Assembly (NCBI GenBank): GCA_035628505.1
Contig: DASPJR010000005.1
Location: forward strand, 1 to 29,148
Origin: DASPJR01 sp035628505
Lineage (GTDB): Bacteria; Planctomycetota; SZUA-567; H5-PLA8
Direction: 5' to 3'
DNA length: 29,148 bases
Shown here: positions 1 through 7,725 of the stretch, piece by piece
How the letters are laid out: the number at the start of each line of letters is the position of its first letter
Numbering within the stretch: the stretch's first letter is position 1
Program-made: the position numbers and the translations under genes
Notes under the pieces: model-generated
Told to the model about the DNA's origin: nothing
The model's database searches: none
Seen by the model: the letters and a program-made list of their open reading frames with translations, nothing else

Positions 1-2315
1 GCGCGTAAGCCTGCATCGCGAACCTCGATGACCGCCGTGTAGCGGCGTCCGGGTGTAAAGCGTTCGATGGTTTTCATGGTGGAGTTTTCAAGAATGCTCT
101 GCCCGTTGATGATCTCAAAGCCAGTTGTGGTCGCGCCATCCCGGCCCCACAACTTGAACGAGAATTGCCGGCCATTGCGGGCGAGTATCGGCGTAAGATC
201 GCAGCCATGGTCGCGCGGCGTGAAGCTGATTCGCAAGTCATATTCGGACGGCGGCTGATAAGGAATTTCGACTTTCTGCTTGTCGCCTATACCGGATGCC
301 GGCGGCGTCAGCCCTTCCGCGCTGCGTGTCCACGTTCCGTTGACGGTGTCTTTTTCCAGATCTATCAAGGCCAGCAGATCCAGCGCTTCTTTCCAGCGCT
401 CGGCGGGCGTCGAGGGAAAAATCGCTGAGGCCGCGGCTGCGGGAGCAGGCTGAGTCAGCGGCGGAGGGGGCGCTTGCGACACCGGCGGAGCGCGCATGGG
501 CGCAGCTGACGGCGTCAGGCGTTCACGCGGGATGATCTGCTTCGGCGTCGAGGGGCTGCTCCACTGAAGCTTGATGATCGCTAAGCCGATTTCGTCGAAA
601 AATTCGAGCCGAATGCGGTGCCGCTGCCCGGCCTTGAGTTGAATTTTTTCGCTGCGATCTTCGCTGTTGGAGGTGCGCCAGTGATCGATCAGCAGCCGGT
701 CGTCGACCCACAAGCGCACGCCGTCGTCACTGGTCGTCGAAAACGTGTAAACTTCACTATGCGCGGCGGTGACAAAACCCGTCCAGCGTACGCTGAAACG
801 CTCGCTGGGAATTCCTGACATTGGCGAACCATCGCCCCAATTAAAATCGAGCTCCGGATCCACGCGCGTCGCCGGCGTGCCGCTCAGATCCATGTTTGAA
901 TAGTATTCGCCAAGCAGGCCTCCGCCTTTGTCAGAAGACGTTGATACAGCAGCGCTGCCCGTTCCGGCTGTTCCAGCTTCCGGCTTGACAGACGTCGCCG
1001 GCGGCTTGCTTCTAGAAAGCAGAAGTCCGATCACAATTGCGAGTACAACTACGCCCGCGAACGCAATTGGCAGGAAAGGCGTGTTCTTTTTCGGTGCGGG
1101 GCGGCGTTCAAGGCGCGGGACGGACTCTTCCAGGCGCTTTGTCGGCACCAGCGGGGGCGGCTGTGGCGCTTTTCGCACGGGGCGCATGTGGTCGACGGCC
1201 GACGCAACCGAATTGCGTTTCATGCTCGGCATGATGGTGGACTTCGCCGGCTCGAGCGCGTGGCTGCTCGGCGCCTTGCCCTGCGCGACCAGTTCGAGAT
1301 CGGCGAGCAGCTCGGCGCAATCGGCATAGCGGTCGAGCGGAGACTTGGCCATCATGCGCTCGATAACATGCACGACTTCGTCCGGAATCTCGCTACGGAT
1401 GTCCTGCGGATTGGGAAGCTGCTCTGTCAGGTGCTTCATGATGACCGCCGCCGCGGTCGTGGCCTTAAACGGTGTCTGGCCTGTGAGCAGATGATAATAG
1501 GATGCGCCGAGCGAATAGATATCCGTCCGGCCGTCGACATTCCGTTCGCCCTGTGCCTGTTCGGGCGAAATGTAATGCGGCGTGCCGAGCGCGACACCCG
1601 ACTGCGTTTGAAAGGACTGCTCGGCATCGGCGATATTCTTTGAGAGCCCCAGGTCAAGAATTTTTGCCGTTCCGTCTTTGGTCATGAAAACGTTGGCCGG
1701 CTTGATGTCGCGGTGCAGGAAGCCGTGCTTGTGAGCGTGCTCAAGTCCACGCGCGACCTGGATAATAATCTCCGTGGCCCGATCCCACGGCAGAAAATGC
1801 TGGCGCTTGAGCAGCTTGTCGAGCGGCTCGCCTTCGCAATATTCCATCACGTAAAAGTGATGGCCCATCTCCTCACCGACGGAGAATGCCGTCACGATAT
1901 TGACGTGGTTGAGCTTTCCGGCTGCCTTCGCTTCGCGCCTGAAGCGCGTGAGAAATTCGCCTTCGCCCGCCAGCTTGCGGGGCAGCACTTTGAGCGCAAC
2001 TTTGCGCTCCGCTATCGTGTCTTCGGCCAGATACACGGCGCCCATGCCGCCTTCGCCAAGCTTTTTGATGAGCTTATAATTTCCGAGCTGCTTGATGCCG
2101 CCCTGCTGCTGAGCCTGCAGTTTCTTCTCGATATTCTCGCGCAGCGCTGGGGTCAGAATGCCTTGCGAAACGAGGATCTCGGCGAGTGTGGCGGCTATAT
2201 TATTCCGTGCTTTTTCAGCCTGAAGCTGGCGGGCGGATTCGAGCTGATCGAGAGTGGCAAAGCCATGTTCGTTGGCGTAACGCGCAAAAGCTTCGTCGCC
2301 GGAAATCGACGCCAT
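1..2315 (-). CDS. Membrane Ser/Thr protein kinase with extracellular PA14 domain (3' end beyond window)
   Basis: Open reading frame with no stop, running off the left edge; 771 codons are visible. ATG at 2315 begins MASISGDEAF. Residues 1-80 form a helical N-terminal region with an 'EILVSQGILT' stretch. A Hanks-type kinase domain follows: glycine loop GEGGMG at 87-92, ATP-binding Lys109, catalytic HRDIKPAN at 201-208 (Asp203), and DLG (in place of DFG) at 221-223, then GTPHYISPEQ. A proline-rich linker leads to one membrane span at about 413-436. Outside it, about 464-600 matches the PA14 fold (GEYYSN, DDGVRLWVDD), and the remaining C terminus resembles a DUF1080/LamG-like beta-sandwich. By family knowledge it is a transmembrane signalling kinase whose outer domains may bind glycans. 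The substrate is unknown. The kinase assignment is firm; the sensory role is inferred. Confidence 0.93.
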   Translation of the reverse strand, partial: MASISGDEAFARYANEHGFATLDQLESARQLQAEKARNNIAATLAEILVSQGILTPALRENIEKKLQAQQQGGIKQLGNYKLIKKLGEGGMGAVYLAEDTIAERKVALKVLPRKLAGEGEFLTRFRREAKAAGKLNHVNIVTAFSVGEEMGHHFYVMEYCEGEPLDKLLKRQHFLPWDRATEIIIQVARGLEHAHKHGFLHRDIKPANVFMTKDGTAKILDLGLSKNIADAEQSFQTQSGVALGTPHYISPEQAQGERNVDGRTDIYSLGASYYHLLTGQTPFKATTAAAVIMKHLTEQLPNPQDIRSEIPDEVVHVIERMMAKSPLDRYADCAELLADLELVAQGKAPSSHALEPAKSTIMPSMKRNSVASAVDHMRPVRKAPQPPPLVPTKRLEESVPRLERRPAPKKNTPFLPIAFAGVVVLAIVIGLLLSRSKPPATSVKPEAGTAGTGSAAVSTSSDKGGGLLGEYYSNMDLSGTPATRVDPELDFNWGDGSPMSGIPSERFSVRWTGFVTAAHSEVYTFSTTSDDGVRLWVDDRLLIDHWRTSNSEDRSEKIQLKAGQRHRIRLEFFDEIGLAIIKLQWSSPSTPKQIIPRERLTPSAAPMRAPPVSQAPPPPLTQPAPAAAASAIFPSTPAERWKEALDLLALIDLEKDTVNGTWTRSAEGLTPPASGIGDKQKVEIPYQPPSEYDLRISFTPRDHGCDLTPILARNGRQFSFKLWGRDGATTTGFEIINGQSILENSTMKTIERFTPGRRYTAVIEVRDAGLR

Positions 2316-2369
2316 TGCTGCTCCGTTTAACTGCAACTCATCGGACGTACTGGCTGTAGTTTAACTCCG

Positions 2370-2460
2370 AACAGACTCAACACAAAGACACGAAGCCACA
2401 AAGGAAAGACATGGTTCATCGTGCCGTCGTGTCTTTGTGTCTGTCGGTGCTGTTCTGTTC
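2370..2460. repeat. Imperfect inverted repeat between two leftward genes
   Basis: A perfect 14-bp inverted repeat (ACACAAAGACACGA at 2380-2393, its complement at 2427-2440) surrounds a 33-nt loop. A weaker GAACAG similarity lies outside both arms. It lies within 20 bp of the stop codon of the oxidoreductase gene at 2459 and in front of the kinase start. It could act as an RNA hairpin or a transcription end. I see nothing else in this gap. Confidence 0.7.
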
Positions 2461-3484
2461 ACTTCTCGCCGTCGAAAACCAGCCCGATCGATTTGCGCAG
2501 CGTGTCGAGTGTGGCCATGTTGCCAACCGAGTCGGCCCACGTCATCGCCGGTGCCTGACGCTTGTCGATGTGCTCCGCGACGTGAACGGCTTCGATGGCA
2601 TAGAGTGGAAGATCGGCATCGATCTTGAACTCTTCGCTCAGCCCGCTTTTTGTTTTCAGAATAAAGCGCGCTTCCTTCGCCGGGCCGAACCACGGGGTGG
2701 GGAAGTGAATGCTGCCTTCGCTGCCGAAGATCGAGACGGTGTTCTCGACGGCGACCTGCATTCCGCAGCTTAATGACGCCACGGCACCGTTCGGGAATTT
2801 CAGCGACATGGCGGTCCACTCGTCCACGCGGCTGACCGCGCCGATCTGCGCAACCGCCTTGCATTCGATGGGCTCGCACCCCGCTGCCAGGCGTGCGAAC
2901 GAGACCGGATAGCAGCCCACGTCCATCAGTGCGCCGCCGGCCATGGGGTTGGACATGCGGATGTTCTTGTAGACGTTCGCGTGCTTGATCGTCATGTCGT
3001 AGCTGAAGTGCCCGTGAATCATGCGCACTTCGCCGATGATTCCCGACTCGATCAGTTCGCGCAGCTTGAAGCACTGCGGATGGCAGCGGTACATGAACGC
3101 TTCCATCATGAACACGTCGTTGCGCGTGACCGCTTCGAGGATGTCGTGCGTCTCGCGCAGGTTCGTGGCGATCGGCTTTTCACACAGGATGTGCTTTTTC
3201 GCGTTCGCGCATTTGATCGCCCATTCGCGATGCATGTGATTGGGCATCGAAATGTAGACGCACTGAACGGTCGGGTCCGCGAGCACCGCGTCGTAGCTGC
3301 CGTAGCGCCCGCGCGCTGGAACGTTGAACTCGGCGCCAAACGCGCTGGCGGCATCCTGCGTGCGCGAACCGACCGCGACGAGTTTCTGATTCGGCGCGTC
3401 CGCAAGATCTTTCGCGAACTTTTTCGCGATGTTGCCAGTGCCGAGAATGCCCCAGTTGAGTGCGGGTATCTTATCCTCTTTCAT
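2459..3484 (-). CDS. Gfo/Idh/MocA family NAD(P)-dependent oxidoreductase
   Basis: A 341-residue protein with the two-domain Gfo/Idh/MocA layout. The N-terminal Rossmann fold carries GTGNIA (15-20), and the family's CEKPI motif sits at 101-105, where the Lys is normally catalytic. The C-terminal alpha/beta domain contains GGALMDVGCYPV near 183-194, equivalent to the family's substrate-site motif, with Tyr where His is common. There is no signal peptide, so it is cytoplasmic. It is closest in style to the dihydrodiol or glucose-fructose dehydrogenase-like branch; sugar or polyol oxidation is likely but the substrate cannot be read from sequence. It lies downstream of another member of the same superfamily, separated by a strong hairpin, so the two are probably not one transcript. 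A weak GAGGG precedes the start. Confidence 0.93.
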   Translation of the reverse strand: MKEDKIPALNWGILGTGNIAKKFAKDLADAPNQKLVAVGSRTQDAASAFGAEFNVPARGRYGSYDAVLADPTVQCVYISMPNHMHREWAIKCANAKKHILCEKPIATNLRETHDILEAVTRNDVFMMEAFMYRCHPQCFKLRELIESGIIGEVRMIHGHFSYDMTIKHANVYKNIRMSNPMAGGALMDVGCYPVSFARLAAGCEPIECKAVAQIGAVSRVDEWTAMSLKFPNGAVASLSCGMQVAVENTVSIFGSEGSIHFPTPWFGPAKEARFILKTKSGLSEEFKIDADLPLYAIEAVHVAEHIDKRQAPAMTWADSVGNMATLDTLRKSIGLVFDGEK

Positions 3485-3523
3485 TTGTGCGCCCTCAAGG
3501 GTTGAAATCAGTCCCCCAATAAT

Positions 3524-3558
3524 AAAGCAGGACCGGACGTTTCGCCCGGTCCTGCTTT
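3524..3558 (-). terminator. Strong intrinsic-type hairpin
   Basis: A perfect 13-bp stem (3524-3536 with 3546-3558) encloses a 9-nt loop. It is flanked by A-rich and T-rich ends, so it could work on either strand. It lies between the stop of the Tat-type oxidoreductase (3606) and the start of the next leftward gene (3484), so termination of the upstream leftward gene is the natural role. Confidence 0.8.
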
Positions 3559-3584
3559 TCTATCGCGTGATGGCCACTTGCCGG

Positions 3585-3603
3585 TGGGACGCCGGCGGTC
3601 CCA
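3585..3603. repeat. Dispersed GC-rich palindromic repeat, copy 1
   Basis: TGGGACGCCGGCGGTCCCA is nearly palindromic. Its reverse complement recurs exactly over 18 nt at 5202-5219, and a degenerate copy lies near 27509-27525 inside a coding region. This copy is 2 nt past the stop codon at 3606-3608. Confidence 0.75.
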
Positions 3604-3605
3604 GC

Positions 3606-4931
3606 TTAGGCCTTCTTCGGGTACTTGTACTGCCCCGGCAGCGGAATCGGGTACATGCCGTTGGCGTCCGGCTGTACCGGCGCTGGCGAGCCCCATGACG
3701 AGATATCCGTCGGGAAGCTGTCAGCTCCGTTGTTCACCAGGTCATTCCACTTCACCACCTGTCCGGTGTAGGTCGCGGTGCGGCCGAGGATCGCGGTCAT
3801 GCTGCTGATCGCGCCGAGCCAGCCCTCGTGAAACTTCTTGTCGCCGGCGATGGCCTGCTGCAGATCGTAGTGCTCCTGCACGTACGGGTTGTCGAACTGC
3901 AGCTTCGGGCCCTGGCCTGAGGCGCCCGCGCCCTTGGGGAATTTGCTCGAGTGAATGTGCTCGCTGACGCTGGTCCATGTGCCCGGCTGATGGCGGCACT
4001 GGCTGATCATCTTTGTGCCTGTGTCGTAGGTGAATTCAACGAAGTGCGCGTCGAAGAGCTGGCCACGCTTGTCCTTGCCGTTGTAGCCGCGCGTGAGATT
4101 GCAGCCCATTCCATTGGCTTCGATCGGGTGCGCGTAGTTCTCGCCTTCCACGTTCAGGACGGTGGACATCACCCAGTTGCCGATGTCGATGTTGTGAATG
4201 TGCTGCTCGCAGATGTTGTCGCCGCTGAGCCACATGAAATGGTACCAGTTGTGAACCTGGAACTGCAGTTCGGTCATGTCGTCTTTCTTGCCGCGGTACC
4301 AGATATCCTGTCCGTTCCAGTAGGCACGCAGGCAATGAATTTCACCGAACTTGCCGTCCTGAATCGCCTGCATCGTGCCGAGGTAGCCGGACTGGTGGTG
4401 GCGCTGCAGACCCACGCCGACTTTCAGGTTCTTCTCCTGCGCCTTTTTATTGGCGGCCATGACCTTGCGGAATCCACCGGGGCAGACACAGACCGGCTTC
4501 TCCATAAACACATGCTTGCCTGCTTCGATCGCCGCTTCGTAATGCTGGGGGCGGAAGCCAGGAGGCGTGGCGAGGATGACCATATCGACGCCGCAGTCGA
4601 TGGCTTTTTTATAAGCGTCAAGGCCCACGAAAATGCGTTCGGGGGGAATGTCTGCCTTGTCCTTGCATTCTTTGGTGATCGCGGCGGCGGTGCCTTTTGC
4701 GTTCGCTTCGAACGCGTCGGCGACGGCGACGATCTTGACGTTGCCACCAGCCTTCACGCAGTCAACGGCAGCGCCGCGTCCGCGTCCGCCGGCGCCGATC
4801 AGCGCGACTCTGATGAGGTCGTTTCCGGCCGCGTGCGCCTTGCTGGCGATGCTGACCGCAACCGCGGCAGCCGTGGCTGCTGCACCGGATGTCTTCAGAA
4901 AGTCACGCCGATTTGAATCCTGTTTCTGCAT
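3606..4931 (-). CDS. Tat-exported Gfo/Idh/MocA family oxidoreductase
   Basis: A 441-residue protein. I place the start at ATG 4931, not the longer frame from 4961, because GGAGGAG lies 7 nt upstream and a textbook twin-arginine leader follows directly: SNRRDFLKT (Arg8-Arg9), an Ala/Val-rich stretch, and a likely cleavage at AHA-A near residue 34. The mature protein has the Rossmann motif GAGGRGRG (47-54) and the EKP motif at 144-146. By family knowledge this is the exported, cofactor-containing oxidoreductase group abundant in Planctomycetota and relatives, thought to act on sugars in the periplasm. The substrate is not identifiable. Hairpins follow the stop codon, suggesting it ends its own transcript. 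Confidence 0.94.
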   Translation of the reverse strand: MQKQDSNRRDFLKTSGAAATAAAVAVSIASKAHAAGNDLIRVALIGAGGRGRGAAVDCVKAGGNVKIVAVADAFEANAKGTAAAITKECKDKADIPPERIFVGLDAYKKAIDCGVDMVILATPPGFRPQHYEAAIEAGKHVFMEKPVCVCPGGFRKVMAANKKAQEKNLKVGVGLQRHHQSGYLGTMQAIQDGKFGEIHCLRAYWNGQDIWYRGKKDDMTELQFQVHNWYHFMWLSGDNICEQHIHNIDIGNWVMSTVLNVEGENYAHPIEANGMGCNLTRGYNGKDKRGQLFDAHFVEFTYDTGTKMISQCRHQPGTWTSVSEHIHSSKFPKGAGASGQGPKLQFDNPYVQEHYDLQQAIAGDKKFHEGWLGAISSMTAILGRTATYTGQVVKWNDLVNNGADSFPTDISSWGSPAPVQPDANGMYPIPLPGQYKYPKKA

Positions 4932-5479
4932 CGTCCGCTCCTCCGTTGAGCCCTTGGGCAATAGGTTTGGCGCTCTGCGTTCAAGTCATTCCGCCGCAGG
5001 AAGTGAGGCTTTCAATCAGTGCGCACAAAGCTTGTAATGACCGACCCGTACACATACACCCTTCTGCCTTTCATGTTGAGCGAAATTCCAGCGGACTCGA
5101 CATTTATTCCGCTTCGTTTTCAGCTCGCATTCACGATTCCCAGCCCGCCAGAACGCCGCATGTTCCGTCTATTTTGTCCACAAACGCACATTGAGCGAAC
5201 CTGGGACCGCCGGCGTCCCGCCGACCCGAACCGTTGCCAAGTCGTTTCACTACGTTAATTACCGCAATCGCATCCCGCCCGAGCGTCAAACCCATCCGTT
5301 TTCAGGCTCGGCCCGCAAAGCTGTAAAAAATTGCACACGTGCACACTTATTGCTCTTTAACTTGGCATCTTAGCGTCTTTGCGTGAGCTTTCAGATAACC
5401 GAACTCATCCCTAATAAAGGACGAGTCTGCTGACGTTTTATTGCGTGGAATGTTTGAAAAATCGCATCTTTCATGCGGT
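4932..5479. other. Gene-free stretch
   Basis: No open frame here shows protein-like composition or a ribosome site. It holds the second copy of the GC-rich palindrome (5202-5219) and one copy of a 15-mer, GCGTCTTTGCGTGAG (5373-5387), repeated at 6016-6030. The promoter of the leftward oxidoreductase should lie here, but I cannot pick boxes with confidence. Confidence 0.6.
5202..5219. repeat. Dispersed GC-rich palindromic repeat, copy 2
   Basis: TGGGACCGCCGGCGTCCC is the exact reverse complement of 3586-3603. It sits in non-coding sequence. Confidence 0.75.
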
Positions 5480-5879
5480 ATGAAGCGCTTCCAATTCTCA
5501 CTTCGCGAATTGTTACTTAGCGTGCTCTTCATTGGTTTCGTGTTCTGTCCGTTTCGGTGGACGATCATTCCCGAATGGAAGGCACGCGTGATCGATACAA
5601 ACGATCAGCCCGTTCAAGGGATATGGGTGTGGGACCGGCAAACGGACGCGAATGGAGAATGCGTCTTTGAGCCACAAACGCGACGTCTGAATTTACTCCA
5701 ATACTTATTTAGGAGATGTGTTGTACGGGAGTCGTGAAATGCCAAGGTATACGACGATGTTCTTTTGGTTGAGATTACGTTCGCCGCAGGAATGGCCGAA
5801 CAAAGAGATTCCGTATTCCCTGGTTTCGAAGAAGAACAACCTCTGCGTCATGCGGGTGGACCGCAAGTGGCTGAAGTAA
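5480..5879 (+). pseudogene. Small membrane-anchored protein gene, probably frameshifted
   Basis: The first frame (ATG 5480 to TGA 5737) gives MKRFQFSLRELLLSVLFIGF, a signal-anchor of the style common in small planctomycete proteins. It then gives KARVIDTNDQPVQGIWVW and TDANGECVF, resembling a carboxypeptidase-regulatory-like (Ig-like) repeat. The frame ends in unconvincing sequence. Another frame, open from 5691 to the stop at 5877-5879, gives GDVLYGSREM and later EWPNKEIPYSLVSKKNN, which reads like the natural C terminus. A one-base shift near 5700-5715 would join them. No good ribosome site precedes 5480. It could be a decayed gene or a sequencing error; two separate small ORFs is the weaker alternative. 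Confidence 0.45.
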
Positions 5880-5962
5880 TCAACACCTCTGGCCGCATGA
5901 AAGGGCGACAAGCCATTGTCAGGGGGTAAGCGCGGAGACGGGAGCCTGCAAAGCTGTTCACC

Positions 5963-6030
5963 AATCCGCACTCCGAAATCCGCAATACGAAATGTGAGCC
6001 GTTCTTTGCGCCTTCGCGTCTTTGCGTGAG
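5963..6030. repeat. Cluster of dispersed short repeats upstream of tRNA
   Basis: Two tandem 14-nt units (AATCCGCACTCCGA at 5963-5976, AATCCGCAATACGA at 5977-5990) are followed by the 15-mer GCGTCTTTGCGTGAG at 6016-6030, an exact repeat of 5373-5387. Open frames across this region have repeat-like composition and I do not call a gene. Confidence 0.65.
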
Positions 6031-6070
6031 ATTTACCCCGCCTCGCGAGATAAAAAATCCGCTGACCTGC

Positions 6071-6097
6071 TTGCAACTAAAACCGGATGCGTATAAT
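6071..6097 (+). promoter_or_regulatory. Sigma70-type promoter for tRNA-Gln
   Basis: TTGCAA (6071-6076) and a perfect TATAAT (6092-6097) are 15 nt apart, slightly short. The predicted transcript start is about 50 nt before the tRNA. The -10 box and location are convincing; the -35 box less so. Confidence 0.65.
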
Positions 6098-6153
6098 ACC
6101 GAACTCTGACAGCCGCGGCGAGCCGTAAGAAAGAATCGCCGCCACACCGCTGT

Positions 6154-6227
6154 TGCCCTGTCGTCCAATGGTAGGACACCAGACTCTGACTCTGGGTATC
6201 TTGGTTCGAATCCAGGCGGGGCAACCA
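6154..6227 (+). tRNA. tRNA-Gln (anticodon CUG)
   Basis: A full cloverleaf can be folded. The acceptor TGCCCTG pairs with CGGGGCA. The D stem is GTCC/GGAC. The anticodon stem CCAGA/TCTGG encloses the loop CTCTGAC, giving anticodon CTG. The variable loop is 4 nt. The T arm CTTGG/CCAGG has loop TTCGAAT. A discriminator A and an encoded CCA end follow. The 3' half from 6187 onward doubles as the left attachment site of the element, which restores an intact tRNA on integration. Confidence 0.95.
6187..6227. repeat. attL: 41-bp direct repeat in tRNA-Gln 3' half
   Basis: This stretch is identical to 22369-22409. It runs from the anticodon loop through the CCA end; identity stops at the first base past CCA on the right. 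On the left it continues imperfectly through CCAGACT with a 1-nt gap. Confidence 0.93.
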
Positions 6228-6254
6228 TCAAAATCTCATAGGTACATAGGCGAA

Positions 6255-6279
6255 ACGGACTCATGCAGTCCGTTTTTTT
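6255..6279 (+). terminator. Rho-independent terminator after tRNA-Gln
   Basis: The 7-bp stem ACGGACT/AGTCCGT with a 5-nt loop is followed by a T run to 6279. It lies just inside the element, so it is supplied by the element. It should end the tRNA transcript and shield the integrase from read-through. Confidence 0.88.
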
Positions 6280-6290
6280 GTTGTTGCCTT

Positions 6291-6335
6291 GGGTAACTTT
6301 CGCGGGTAACTTTGGGTAACCTTCTGGAGGGTAAC
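6291..6335. promoter_or_regulatory. Left integrase arm-type sites (four GGGTAAC repeats)
   Basis: GGGTAAC occurs at 6291, 6304, 6314 and 6329, all in the same orientation. The last overlaps the integrase ribosome site (GGAGG, 6326-6330). The same motif pair, with matching flanks, lies near the right end at 22294 and 22307. The position relative to the att core (64 nt from its end) fits arm-type binding sites of tyrosine integrases. Overlap with the ribosome site and leader suggests the integrase may repress itself. Confidence 0.65.
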
Positions 6336-6337
6336 CT

Positions 6338-7714
6338 ATGCCGCGCATCCGAAAGCTTGTCTCGCCTCAACTCAAGGGCGAAGTTTATCTAGCCCGCATC
6401 AAGCACCCGGTTCTTAAGCGCACAGTCTGTTTTTCTTTCGGCACTGCTTCCGAAGCAACTGCCAACCTGAACGCGTTCCACCGGATTTGGATGAATCCGG
6501 ATTTGTGGCTGAACCCGCCACCGCCACCAGAGACGCCGCAGAAGGTTTATCAGCAGTGGCTAGGGAAGGGGAATGTAGTCACGCTGAAAGGCGGCATCCC
6601 AAAGAAGCAGGGCAAGCCGCTTAAGACTGGCGGCGATGAGGTGGCGCGGCTTGAGTCCGAGAACGACGGGCTGCGGCTGAAGTTGGCAGAGGCATACAAA
6701 ATCATTGAAGAGCAGGGCCGCGAGCTGGAACACTGGCGCGGGAAAAAGACAACGAAGGGACCGGCGCTAACGTTGGAGAAGGCGCGGGAAAAGTTCATGA
6801 AGGACTACCGAGCTGGACTGCTGAGCCGCGAGCCGGGCAAGATTCCCGATGCAGACGCCATTAAAAACATTGAATGGGATTTAATTCGCCTGTGCGAGCG
6901 TTTCGACAACAACACGCCTTGCGACATGTTCGACACGCCGGAAGGTGCGAAGCTTCTTAACGATTGGATTCACAGCTTGAAGAATGCCAGGGGCGAAACC
7001 ATCAGCCCTACGCGCCGGATGCAGATACGCGTCTACGCGCTGAAGATGCTTGAACACGCGGGCGCGAATCCAGACCGCAAGGCAGTAGCGCGACCGAACA
7101 CAAGCGAATCGAGCAAAGTCAATGACACGACAAAGAAGGGGAACGGAGTCATTACCTATCTGACGCAAGAAGAGGCGGGCAAGGTTGCCGATAAGCTGCC
7201 GCAGCCGTGGGCGGATTTGTTCCGCGTGCAATGCGCGCTTGGCTTGCGACCGGATGAATGCATTACGCTGCACCGAAACAATTTCTCCAAAGACCTGTCA
7301 AAGCTGACGCTGGCTCCGCTTGTGTTTGAAGACCGCTACGGCGCACGCGTGACGTTGACCCTGAAGACAGGGCCGCGAGACATTCCAGTACCGGCAGACA
7401 CGCGAGGAATCATCAAGGCGCGGCTGAAAAAGAATGCCGTGGTGTTCCCCTGCGTGGACGGCACAGCTTGGAACGATCCGAAGGAATACAACCGCCAGTA
7501 CAAAGCGGCGCTTAAGAAGGCAGCAAAGGCGGCACGCATCAAGAAGACAATGGATTCCCGCATTGCACGCCGATCCTGCGCAAGCTGGCTGATGCAGGCG
7601 AACTATAGCGCGGACAAGGTGGCAAAGCTGATGGGCAACTCTCCAGAGATGATCTTGAAGCACTACGGCGACCCCGACGTGATGAGCATGGACTTGGCGA
7701 AAGCGGAGGTTTGA
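6338..7714 (+). CDS. int: Tyrosine recombinase (site-specific integrase)
   Basis: A 458-residue protein adjacent to attL, which should insert and excise the element at tRNA-Gln. The start is ATG 6338 with GGAGG upstream. The N terminus is followed by a predicted coiled coil at about 100-135 (EVARLESEND...). The core-binding region spans roughly 140-265 and the catalytic domain 275-455. Visible catalytic residues are Arg304 (LGLRPDE), Lys343 (TLKTG), Arg411 and the nucleophile Tyr443 (KHYGDP). The two usual histidines are replaced: Arg408 stands where HxxR is expected (RIAR then RSCASWL) and Asn434 where His/Trp is usual. Arg, Lys, Arg and Tyr are retained, so activity is plausible. It converges on the leftward membrane gene with a 12-nt gap. 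Confidence 0.93.
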   Translation: MPRIRKLVSPQLKGEVYLARIKHPVLKRTVCFSFGTASEATANLNAFHRIWMNPDLWLNPPPPPETPQKVYQQWLGKGNVVTLKGGIPKKQGKPLKTGGDEVARLESENDGLRLKLAEAYKIIEEQGRELEHWRGKKTTKGPALTLEKAREKFMKDYRAGLLSREPGKIPDADAIKNIEWDLIRLCERFDNNTPCDMFDTPEGAKLLNDWIHSLKNARGETISPTRRMQIRVYALKMLEHAGANPDRKAVARPNTSESSKVNDTTKKGNGVITYLTQEEAGKVADKLPQPWADLFRVQCALGLRPDECITLHRNNFSKDLSKLTLAPLVFEDRYGARVTLTLKTGPRDIPVPADTRGIIKARLKKNAVVFPCVDGTAWNDPKEYNRQYKAALKKAAKAARIKKTMDSRIARRSCASWLMQANYSADKVAKLMGNSPEMILKHYGDPDVMSMDLAKAEV

Positions 7715-7725
7715 AGGCCAGCCCC

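Noticed and set aside
3951..4916. A 321-residue rightward frame opposite the Tat oxidoreductase
   Set aside because: It is the antisense shadow of a clear coding sequence, with no ribosome site or recognisable domain.
5705..6348. Leftward open frames of 123 and 166 residues over the tRNA region
   Set aside because: They cover the tRNA-Gln and repeat sequence, and their composition follows the repeats, so they are not genes.
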